Positions 21,249-30,382 of a DNA stretch of 64,000 bases are shown in pieces. The position numbers and the translations under genes are program-made. Below the pieces are notes generated by a model, which searched no databases, was not told where the DNA came from, and saw only the letters and a list, made by a program, of their open reading frames with translations. Position 1 is the stretch's first letter. Every line of letters begins with the position of its first letter. The DNA comes from Botryococcus braunii (taxonomy: Eukaryota > Chlorophyta > Trebouxiophyceae): positions 264,658 to 328,657 of the forward strand of contig KV908490.1 in assembly GCA_002005505.1 (NCBI GenBank), read 5' to 3'.

Positions 21249-22354
21249 TGTTGGAATTTGTGTACTGTCAGGACAATCCAAGGATGACAAATTCTAACCT
21301 GAATAAATTAGCTGTATAGTTGACCATGTGTTCAACTCAAGGGAAACTCTTTGATAAACAGCCAGTGGTGTTTATGACCACAAGTAGTAATAGATAAAGT
21401 ATCTAAGAACATGGTAGAGAAGGACTTTCCTGTTGTTTGTGGCTATTAAAAATGAGTTTATCCTAATTGTTAATAACGTGATAAACTCAATTGGGATAAG
21501 GGCCAATTTCCAAGGCTCTGAACCTCAACTCTGATACGAATTCATGAAAAAGGGCCAGAACAGCGCGATCCAACGCGCTGATCTGATAATACTAGGAGCG
21601 ACTGACCGACGTCTCAAGCAGTCAATCCGTTGTGTTTGTGAAACGTCTTTGTTGTCTCAAACACTGACTCTCAGTCTGATCTCAATTAACTCTCATCTGT
21701 GTTGGCATCGTGGATGCATTGTGTCAGATTAAGAGGAGATCAGAACTGGTAAGGCGCACGTCTGTCGCTTACGTTATTCTAGCAGCCATAAGTGCTGTCT
21801 TTTGTTGACATTAACTAAGAAAATATTCTTGGTAACGTGCAGGCCTGTTAAACTGCTTCACTCATACAATGTTGTTGATGTTGAAAGTATTTACTTACTT
21901 GGTAAGCAGTTTACGCCGCACGTTGGTTTGCAGACAAGTAATCTCTTTATAATTACCAGCAAGATACTGATTGTGTAACATGCACAGGATGATACATGTA
22001 TATGTCTCATCATCTGTGATTTATAGTATTAAATACAAACTGGATCTTGCAGGTAATCGTTAGATAGACCAGTGTCGTATCCTACCCGTTGTAAGTCAAT
22101 CCGTTGTGTTTGTGAAACGTCTTTGTTGTCTCAAACACTGACTCTCAGTCTGATCTCAATTAACTCTCATCTGTGTTGGCATCGTGGATGCATTGTGTCA
22201 GATTAAGAGGAGATCAGAACTGGCCTGTTAAACTGCTTCACTCATACAATGTTGTTGATGTTGAAAGTATTTACTTACTTGGATGATACATGTATATGTC
22301 TCATCATCTGTGATTTATAGTATTAAATACAAACTGGATCTTGCAGGATCCACA
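21249..22354 (+). repeat. Copia B 3' LTR, reference form of the intron-bearing LTR
   Basis: Copy 1: exon 1 21620-21748 (129 bp), intron 1 21749-21842 (94 bp, GTAAGG...TGCAG), exon 2 21843-21901 (59 bp), intron 2 21902-21987 (86 bp, GTAAGC...CACAG), exon 3 21988-22052 (65 bp) followed by GTAATC. TGTAA is at 22090-22094. Copy 2 is 22094-22346 (253 bp), equal to 129+59+65, with both introns precisely absent. The tail GATCCACA closes the LTR. I infer that copy 2 is a reverse-transcribed copy of the spliced leader. Confidence 0.93.
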
Positions 22355-25300
22355 GTTTGGCTCACTCACAATTGTCTGACCTGGGTCAGGGGCATGCAAT
22401 GGGATGTCAGAATGCTCTCTCCTAGCCACGCGCTGTACATAACGCTGCTCCCTTGTAAGGGTGGTCCCTGGAGGAAGGGGAATTTGTGACATCCCCTGCA
22501 TTCGCAACCCCTCTTGTACCTTCTGCATTTTTTCTACCTGGGATTGAGTTTCTACACCCCCCCTGGCCAGATTCTGCATATGCTCAAGCACCGACCACGA
22601 GTGCTGAGATGGTTCTGGGGTCCCAACAGTAGAATCCAGGCTGGTGGGGGTTCCTTGGTCATGTGCTGCTATGGTCCCGTCTCCAGACTGATCCCCAGCA
22701 CAAAGTCCAGAGGTCCCAGGAGCCCCAGTGGAAAGCGTCTCCACTCCATGGTCATCCTCCTCATCCCAGAACGTGGGTGGAGCAGCAGAGGGAATTGCTT
22801 GAGGCGTTGCCAGATTCTCACTGCCAAGGGGGGGTGATATCCTAGAATCATAGACAGGCCCAGGCTGGACCTTTGATAGACCCACTCTCTCAGCCCCCCT
22901 CAAGTGCTCGATAAAGCTGACGTCCCTACTCTCCTTCCACACTCCATTCCCCACGTACACACGATACGCTTTAGACTGGGGACAATAACCAGTAAACATC
23001 CCAGGGATGGTCTTGGGCCCAAAAACAGACCTTTGGCCACTGGGAATGTGCACATGGGCTACACAGCCAAACGTGCGCAGCACAGACACATCAGGTTTGA
23101 CACCAAAGAATAATTCCATGGGGGTCAGGGACCTGCCTGAAGTAGGACCCACATTGTAGAGGAGGGTAGCTGTCTCAAGCGCCTCCTTCCAAAGGGAAGG
23201 GTCTGCTGCAGCATGGACCAACAGAGTCCTTGTTCGCTCCTTCAGGGTCCTATTCATCCTCTCCGCCACCCCATTCTGCTGAGGCGTGTAGGGCTCCATC
23301 TTAGTGCCCTGCTGAGCACAAAACTCTTTGAATTGCTGGTTCAGGAACTCTGAACCCCTGTCAGTCCTCACACACTTCACAACCGTGCCTCGTTGGGTCT
23401 GCCAAAAACGGAGCAGGTCTATCACAGCCTTTGGGATGCAATCCTTTGACTTCACAGGCAGGGAGGCAACTTGGTGTGAACTTTCATCCACTACAGTGAC
23501 CCAATATCGTTCACCTGTGATGGCAGGAGGTGATATGGGACCCACAGTATCCACATGGACTCTATCGAGTGGGTGATGTGCAGGCCTGGAAGATACAGGG
23601 AAAGGAGGTCTGGAGTGTTTCCCTTGTATACACGATTCACAGTGCTTGGGGCACTCAGAGCAGGGAGCAAGGGAGATATTGATTCCTGTAACCAGATCTT
23701 CCTTGGAGAACCTCTGCATGCTGCTGGCACCAGGATGACCTAACCTAGCATGCCACAGAGATCTCTCGCTACACACGTGTCCTTTCCTAAGATGAGACGC
23801 CTCAGCCATGTGATCAATATGTCTGCAGCCAACTTGCTGCCCTCTGACAGGACTAACAAACTCCAAAAAAAACAGACCTCGTGCGCGGGTGATATCTCCA
23901 CACCACCCTTCAGGTCCCTTCATGGCTGTGTAACCACCTGCAGTGTCAGTCACGAAAGATGCTCCATCCTGAATTGCACCAGTGACTGAAATGAGGTTGG
24001 TATCCGCAGAAGGAACACACTGCACATTGTGCAGCCAGAATACTTCGTGCCTTGCATTCACAAGGCATACAGACCCAGATGCAATGATTCCTCCCTTGGC
24101 GTCTGAGGTTGCCAAGTGCAGAGGAAGAGGCTGTCTATGCATAACTGGATTATGGAGCAATGAGAGATCATTGACTATATGCACAGAGGCACCACTATCT
24201 ATTAACCAAGATGTGCTGCTAGCTCCATGCGAAGTTGGGGCAAGCACATTGAGAGAGATAAACATTGCCTCACCAGAAGGAGGGGGTGGAGGTGGTAAAT
24301 GCCACCCCGGAAACGTGTGTTGACTTGTTGGATAGTTATATGCTGAAGGTGGTCCAGGGCTGGAAGCGGATGAAGGCGGGCCACCCCGGCCAGATCCATG
24401 GTCCCACCAGGCTTGAGGAGACGACTGTGGGCCTCCCTGGCCCCAGTAAGCTGCAGGCCCAACGCTTGCCGCTTGCATGTTTTGATGCAGAGCCTGCAGC
24501 TGCCTGAGTGGTCCGCAGTCAGTCATGAAGTGGCCCTTTGCCTTGCAGAAGTGGCATGTAAGCTCCTCTCTGGGCCTTCTTGCCCTGCCAGGTCCACGCC
24601 CCCTGCCACCAAAAGTAGTTGCAGAGGGGCCAGCGGGAGGCTGTTCGTTTGCTGGTAGTGCTGCTCCAACTCCCGGTACTGCTCCCACTCCTGGTGCAGC
24701 TCCAGCGCTTGATGACGCTCCAGCTACCCCCCCAGAGGGACCAGCCACTGCTGCAGCTGCCATGGCCTGAGGTGTTCCCTCTGCAGGTGGGTCCTTGTAC
24801 CCACGGCTGGCTACGGCGCGCAGGATTCTTTGAATCAGCTCCAATGGCGGCTTGTCGGTTGCCATAACCTCCAGGGACTCGAGCCTCAGCACAGGAGGGA
24901 GGCCCTTCACCATCAGCTCCCCAACATTGTGGTCCAAGAGGATGAACGCGTTGTTTCTGACACTTGTAGCCAGATCCATCATTCTGTAGAGGTAGACCTT
25001 GAGTGTCTCCCCTGTCTTGATGCCCTGCTCCATTTCCTTGTACCACTCAAGGTTGATGTCTTGGTTGCTCCCTCCAGTGTGACTGTTCTTCACCCACGTG
25101 ATGAAGTCGAACGCTGCTTTGTGGCATGAGATCTGAGAATGCCAGATGACTGGAACTGACTGGATCAGCCACTGCTTGATGGCTGAGTTCTCCACCGACC
25201 CTGGCATTGGCCTCTCCAAAGCCGCTCTGACCCCCTTGGTGTTTGCGCACGCCTCCAAAGCTTCATACCAAAATTCAAAATTGCGCCCTCCATCATCAAG

Positions 25301-25486
25301 CATGATAGTCATCTTTGGATTAGAGGTATTGGGGATGTAGGCTGCCTTGTCAATCTCCACCTTTGGTTCTGCAGTGGCTGATTGTGTCCCGGTCATAGAC
25401 TGCCCTGGAGTGGCCCCACTGACTTCTCCAGGTTGAGACATTGCTGTTTCACTGCTACTTTCCTTTTCTTTGCCCCTTTTTGTCAT
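22355..25486 (-). CDS. Copia A Gag, protease and integrase (5' part)
   Basis: ATG at 25486 (MTKRGKEKESSSETAMSQP). A copia Gag domain (about 25300-24800) leads to the zinc knuckle CHFCKAKGHFMTDC (about 24560), a Pro/Gly-rich spacer and protease WLIDSGASVHIVND (about 24200). The GAG-pre-integrase segment is LWHARLGHPG. The integrase has VHVDTVGPISPPAITGER, CVRTDRGSEFLN and PYTPQQNGVAERMN. Three residues normally before PYTPQQ (Thr-Ser-Ala in relatives) are missing. The frame runs to the Copia B insertion and resumes at 8675. Confidence 0.95.
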
Positions 25487-25860
25487 ACTATTGTCACTTC
25501 ACCAGCCAAACTTACTCATAAACTTCTGGAATGCAGCAATACCCTACAATTCCCCCCATGTCATGGAAATTTACCAGCCAGTCTTGCACAGTAGTAGCAG
25601 ATATGTTCCCCTCAGAAGTTTGCGCCGGAGTCCGGCCCGACTCACTCAGTGCTTCTAGACAACGTCTATGAATGATAAAGCACAGCTAAAACTTCAATTA
25701 TGAATTTCCCAGAAAGGTAAACTGTGAGTAAGATAATGGTCATGGTACACTCGAGTTCCCTTGCGCCGCTGCGCCATGCTCGAGCTCCTTTGTTGACGCT
25801 TACGTCTGACCCATCCGTAGACGACCTTCACTCCTGCTTTTACTTGGCTCAGCTGGAAGG
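25487..25860 (-). other. Copia A untranslated leader
   Basis: About 375 bp between PBS and gag start codon. Only very short ORFs occur, so unlike B, F and G this element has no obvious ORF0. Confidence 0.7.
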
Positions 25861-25876
25861 GCGTGGGCCCATAACC
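25846..25876 (-). promoter_or_regulatory. Copia A primer-binding site (half-tRNA type)
   Basis: Starting at 25876, the minus strand reads GGTTATGGGCCCACGC directly after the LTR. Read as tRNA on the plus strand, similarity continues into a D-arm-like CTCAGCTGGAAG, so pairing may exceed 25 nt. The last LTR bases include GCCCATAACC. This forms a perfect 10-bp inverted repeat with the PBS (GGTTATGGGC) around a 7-nt loop. Confidence 0.8.
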
Positions 25877-26242
25877 TGTGAAAGGTTATGGGCAATCGGC
25901 TTTCCCTGTACAAAGCAGACAGGTCGTCAATAGACGAAGTTACTCCAGCTACAGTCCGTACGACTGTCTGCTGAGTGCCACACACAACTGTCGGACAAGA
26001 CTAGCATCTGGTGATGCCCAGCATCTTTCACAACCAGTTGGTATTCACTCCGGTGGGGCAGCCTTAAGAGTTCATCCGACAAACGTGTGATCTAGATAGG
26101 ATTGTACCTTATGTTCGAAAACGTCCAGAATCTGCCGTGTCTCAAGGTACCTTATGTTCTCAATGGACCCATATCCTAATAGTGCACACATGAAGATCAC
26201 TTAAAGCACAAGGCATTCAATAATAATGTTCAGAACGCAACA
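25877..26242 (-). repeat. Copia A 5' LTR
   Basis: 366 bp, same length as the left LTR and differing at about four positions. TSD TGGGT follows at 26243-26247. I find no TGTAA in it. Confidence 0.95.
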
Positions 26243-26507
26243 TGGGTGCACCATCAGGGTGTTAGTTTGTGGCGTTGTTTAGTGTGTATGCTACCAGTTG
26301 ATGGCCAATTCAATGAATCCAGTTAGTCTATGGTGAAAAAACGTTTTGGGGCATGTAAGCTACACAGATGGACTCAGAAGCTTTTCGCTTACAAGGATAT
26401 GCTATCAGAAAACTTTCGCCTGGCCTGAGTAGTTTCGCCTCAGGCCCATCCTGGAGTTTCGCCTTTCGCGCCGCGTCATTCTTTTCGCCGCGAACAGTGT
26501 CGGTATC

Positions 26508-26964
26508 TTCCAGGCTCCACTCCCACCATCGCCATCCCACCAGTGTTCGACAGCCTCTTGAAAACCCGTACGGCTAAACCCCTGTGGGTCCGGAACACCG
26601 CCTGGGACGTACCCCTACGCCTCTGAAGGGAAAGTGGGAAAACATACGGGTTACCCGTATGTCGAAGTCAAAGCTGCGTGGGTCGTACTTTTGCGATATT
26701 TGCGCAAAATTAGGCCGCGATTATCCTGAGGCCGCTCAGGATATTCCTCGAAGCACTAGCAGTGATCCCGTATGCATCCAAAGCACATTTTTCAGCTATA
26801 TCAGCACATTTGAACTTTATTGCACCCGACATATGTTTGCTTCGTTTCCATCTCCTCATATTGCTTTCGTCGACAATGTTTTCCGGATGGCGCGTCTGTG
26901 AACGTAGAAAAATCAACTCCGGATGCCCCAATCTTTTGCCAATGCACTAATCAGTAAACATGAA
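26508..26964. other. Host spacer between the two nests
   Basis: 457 bp between the hAT TSD and the first base of Copia E. An ATG at 26659 (plus strand) opens 80 codons starting MSKSKLRGSYFCDICAKLGR with a CxxC motif. A GCTCAG/GATATT acceptor-like site lies within it. It may be the 5' end of a host gene disrupted by Copia E, but no family is recognised. A 21-bp palindrome (26642-26662) overlaps the ATG. Confidence 0.35.
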
Positions 26965-27870
26965 TGTCAGAAAAATAGACACTAACATGTATACCTTAGG
27001 TATTTGAGCAACATGTAGGGTCATTTCATATTAGCATGTTTGTGAGCCACATCAATTCATTTCAAGGGTTTATAATACTTAGAATGCTCATAAACAATAA
27101 AGTACAATCAGAGTTCACTTGGGTGTATTTGTACTGTAAGGTACTTTGAGGTTGATTGACACTCATAGTGGTTTATAGAGGCCCTGGTACAATTTCGGCC
27201 TGTTTTCTGCCAGTTTCTAGTAAGGTATACTTATTCCGGATCTCATCGATCGTGAGACTTTAAGTCCTGCGGTCCTTGGTGTTTGATTCGAGGTTCGTAT
27301 CGGGGGTGAGTTAAAGTTCCGAGTCACTTAGATTCGAGACTATCATCGACCGAGATTCGTACTGTTCATCGACGACCATGTCGATTCATAACGTACGTTG
27401 AAATTCCAGTGCAAAGTACTGATGGCATGCAAACTTGATCGTGCCCGTACGCTTTTAAGATCTGGAGTTGCAAACCTGTCAGGAGGCTAATAAATGTTTA
27501 GTCTCCCTAGTTAGTATAAATAGGAAGTGCTCAAAGGGTCAGTCAGTCTTGAGTTCCCTTATCAAGCTCCTGTCCCGTTTGCTTGGTCGTGTTTCGTCCA
27601 CTTCTACAAGCTTTTGTTTGGGTACAGTTCACTTACTCTAAAAGAGTGTGAGTTACAGGTAATTGCAACATCATTAGATTAGTGGTTATTGTAACAAGTC
27701 TTGAGTTCCCTTATCAAGCTCCTGTCCCGTTTGCTTGGTCGTGTTTCGTCCACTTCTACAAGCTTTTGTTTGGGTACAGTTCACTAACTCTAAAGAGTGT
27801 GAGTTACAGGGAGTAACATTCCAATTTCAATTTCTACAAATTCTGTTTTGATGATGCCATTACGCTAAAA
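26965..27870 (+). repeat. Copia E 5' LTR with duplicated leader exon
   Basis: The exact 3' edge is uncertain (between 27859 and 27870). Copy 1 of the leader block is 27545-27658 (114 bp), ending GTTACAG and followed by GTAATTG. TGTAA is at 27690-27694. Copy 2 is 27697-27809 (113 bp), ending GTTACAG and followed by GGAGTAAC. This is the arrangement seen in B, F, G, H and J. Confidence 0.85.
27516..27545 (+). promoter_or_regulatory. Copia E core promoter (TATA box and predicted start)
   Basis: TATAAATA begins at about 27517, 28 bp before the first base of leader copy 1 (27545). That is the expected TATA-to-start distance. It independently supports placing the transcription start at the beginning of copy 1. 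Confidence 0.65.
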
Positions 27871-27882
27871 TGGTATCGGCGA
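27871..27882 (+). promoter_or_regulatory. Copia E primer-binding site (3'-tRNA type)
   Basis: TGGTATCGGCGA, matching the PBS of gypsy C and D. Copia E thus uses a conventional tRNA 3' end, unlike Copia A, B, F, G and J. Confidence 0.75.
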
Positions 27883-28222
27883 ATAAATCGCTTATGGTAT
27901 TATCGTCTCCCGGCGCACGGGATCTTTCTACGTAAAGAAGCCTCGCGGCTTTCTACGTTTTGTTTACATAACACTCTTTAAAGACTCAAAGAACACCTAA
28001 ACCTACACGGGATCTGCTCAGACCACCGTGTTAGGCAGAAGGACTCTTGCTGTCTTCTGGTGGGTACTTTGGTTGGACTTCTCGATTGTTTAAGCCCTTG
28101 AGGCTTAGACAGTGGGAGAGAAGTTGGTCATTGGTGGTGGCAGCTTTCCTTTGGGAAGGCTGGGGTGGTCGCTGGAGAGCTCTACTTGCTAGAGCTTGTG
28201 TTGACTACGTTCCTTTTATGCA
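27883..28222 (+). other. Copia E untranslated leader
   Basis: 340 bp between PBS and the first gag ATG. No ORF is supported. TTTCTACGTAAAGAAGCC and CGGCTTTCTACG form short inverted/direct motifs. Confidence 0.6.
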
Positions 28223-29669
28223 ATGAGTGGCACATATACTGTGCCACCCTATGCTAATGTTGAAGAATCATATGAAGTACCAATTGTGATTGAGGATGAT
28301 CCCTCAACCGTTTACAATAATGAAAGCTTTGAACAATCATATTCTACTCAGAGAGACTCAAGGGGCTACACCTCTAGTGCAGGTGCAGGTGCCAACAGCT
28401 CAACGGAGGACAGTGAAGCTGAGGGGCGCCACGCAGGGGACGTAAGTGATGAGTATCTATACGGGGATTATGATCACTCTGAGTCTCTTCCTGCTGATCC
28501 TGCTGGTCAACCCCTAGCTGTATCTGTTCCTGCTGTAAGCTCAGGCACCTCTCCTCCTAGCGGTATGCCTCCCAACCTCCCTTTAGATCCTAGCAGTGTC
28601 AAAAGAGCAGTCAGGATTAATCCTGTGCCTGTTTCAAGCGCTCCTAGGGTTCTGCGCAGACCTCCACAGTCTGCAGTTTCAGGGTCCAGGACACTTACTA
28701 GTGGTCCTTTACAAGTGCCCGTTTCACAATATTCTGCTGTGACAATCCAGCCAGCTAGTGTTCCAGTTATTACTGGTGATGCAATCGTTCCAGCAGCAAC
28801 TTTAGCTGGTTCACAGACAACTGTGTATTTACCACTGGCTACTGGGGGCATGATCCCCATTTCACTACCTGCCGCAACGCTGAACCAGATCTCTAACCCA
28901 TCTTTGGTTCAGCCAGCTAGTGTGCAGGTACCATCCAACTTTGGAGTGTCAACGTCAGCTTCAGCAATTCCAGCTGGAGGCCCTCCTGGTGGTGGCTACC
29001 CATACAACACAGGCAGCAGTCCTCCTGGAGGTGGGCCACCATACAGTGGGGGTCCCCCTGGAGGAGCAAGCTCGATTTGGCATCCTCCACCAGTCTCAGG
29101 CAACTACCCGCAATACCCTGTTTATCCGGGCTCTTGTGGGAATGTTCCTGGTGGCTTTGGTGGGGGTGGTCCTGGTGGTCCTGGAGGACCAGGCGGTCAT
29201 GGTGGACCAGGTGGTGGTGGTTGGGGTGGTCCTCCTTTTAGTCAGGGGCCACCATATAGTGTTGGGCAAGGTCAATTTCCAAACGTAGGTATTCCTGGTC
29301 TGCCCATCATAAATCCAACCACTGGTCCTTCGTTCTCTTCTCATCAGAAGTGAACTCCAAAGATTGAGTGAGTCAAGTTAAATGATACCAATTGGTTGAC
29401 ATGGACAAAGCAAGTGTATGCTATGCTGTGGGAAATGAATGTCAACTACTGTGTTCATGATGATTATCAGGGAGCTTATGATGATTTCAAAGCTCAAACC
29501 ATTATCACTCAAGCATGTACTGAGCAATATTCTGTTCAGATTACTGACTTGACAAGTGCTTACCATATGTGGAACAAGCTGCTGCAGGTGTTTAACGCTA
29601 GAGCAGCAGCTAGGCTCATGAGCCTCCACAGGGAGCAAAAGTTATTTGCCATGAAGCCAGGTGAAAAAC
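28223..29669 (+). pseudogene. Copia E Gag, N-terminal part
   Basis: ATG at 28223 (MSGTYTVPPYANVEESYEVP) opens a long Ser/Pro- then Gly/Pro-rich extension (GGGGPGGPGGPGGHGG near residue 310) up to TGA at 29351. Six codons later comes a second TGA (29369). The same frame then carries a typical copia Gag core (KLNDTNWLTWTKQVYAMLW... YHMWNKLLQVF). Without the stops, Gag would have an unusually long low-complexity N terminus of about 375 residues. Copia F entered after AAAAC at 29665-29669. The Gag core resumes at 44340. Confidence 0.8.
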
Positions 29670-30364
29670 TGTTAGGTTATGGGCTTGGCGTATTCCTGTG
29701 TGGTGGCAGCACGGAGGGTGTTAGACCAGTGTCGGCTCTACTGTGTGAAGAGAAGTAGAGAAAGAGACACCGTCAATCAAGGACTGATTGGCAACGTGAG
29801 TGAAGCACCCGAAGTGCTGTGATAGTCCCAATCAAGTCTATTACAACATGCACTCTATCACTCTCGTAACAACGGAATTCAAACTACCCTAGTCTGTTCT
29901 CACTCAGTTCTGGGTGGTCTCATTGTCCGATGAATGGAAAGTCAAGCGCATACACCTAACATAATAAACTAAAAGCATTCAGAGTCTCAAACAAGCTATC
30001 CTAACTACGCACACATTACCTGTGTGGTGGCAGCACGGAGGGTGTTAGACCAGTGTCGGCTCTACTGTGTGAAGAGAAGTAGAGAAAGAGACACTGTCAA
30101 TCAAGGACTGATTGGCAACGTGAGTGAAGCACCCGAAGTGCTGTGATAGTCCCAATCAAGTGCCTTGCCTTGCTGCGCAGCCACCACTACCTTCTTGCAA
30201 CAAACGTGTGTGTAACTTGCGTTATTGCTATCCACATTCAAATGTACATAACCTAGTGCTGAGTCACGTCTCGGCCCGATTTGTCTTGTATTATTATCTC
30301 TGGCGGAATTGCCAATATTACTCCTGTGAGGGAAAGGCACTAAATATTATTATCTATTACAACA
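29670..30364 (-). repeat. Copia F 3' LTR
   Basis: Read on the minus strand, leader copy 1 is 30161-30020 and copy 2 is 29837-29696 (142 bp each), with TGTAA between them just before copy 2. One visible difference from the 5' LTR is C for T near 29772. Confidence 0.95.
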
Positions 30365-30382
30365 CTTCCCCTTGCCTTTTCC

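Larger units (their letters stand above)
8681..22354 (+). mobile_element. Copia B (Ty1/copia, plus strand), nested in Copia A
   Basis: LTRs at 8681-9987 (1307 bp) and 21249-22354 (1106 bp), with TSD GTTTG at 8676-8680 and 22355-22359. The length difference is a tandem duplication of about 165 bp in the left LTR. Ends are TGTTGG...CCACA. The half-tRNA PBS begins at 9990, and the purine tract CAAGGGGAAGA precedes the 3' LTR. It encodes a small 5' ORF, then Gag-PR-IN-RT-RNase H in one frame, split by gypsy C at 12338-18549. Confidence 0.95.
6215..26242 (-). mobile_element. Copia A (Ty1/copia LTR retrotransposon, minus strand)
   Basis: Two 366-bp LTRs (6215-6580 and 25877-26242) are flanked by the 5-bp TSD TGGGT (6210-6214 and 26243-26247). 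LTR ends are TG...CA. The LTRs differ at about four positions, so it is fairly young. The polypurine tract GGCAAGGGGAAG abuts the 3' LTR at 6581. The PBS abuts the 5' LTR at 25876. Coding order on the minus strand is Gag, PR, IN (25486 to 22355), then the insertion of Copia B, then linker, RT and RNase H (8675 to 6601). It is inactivated by B and by a frameshift. Confidence 0.95.
5456..26499. mobile_element. Non-autonomous hAT DNA transposon, host of nest 1
   Basis: The left end reads CAGGGTTCGCGGCGAAAG. The right end, read inwards on the other strand, is CACTGTTCGCGGCGAAAA. An 8-bp target-site duplication, TCGGTATC, flanks it (5448-5455 and 26500-26507). Eight-base TSDs with CA-starting imperfect TIRs are the hAT hallmark. 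Without nested Copia A only about 1.0 kb of hAT sequence remains (5456-6209 and 26248-26499), and it encodes no recognisable transposase. Both ends carry several GGCGAA/TTCGCC motifs, likely sub-terminal transposase-binding repeats. Confidence 0.85.

Noticed and set aside
25846..25876. A tRNA-iMet gene fragment
   Set aside because: Only the anticodon arm and part of the D arm are present, always exactly next to an LTR, so it is a primer-binding site.
29351..29371. Alternative genetic code with TGA as sense codon
   Set aside because: TGA also ends intact ORFs (for example Copia B ORF0 and Copia J gag) and the affected positions align with different amino acids.
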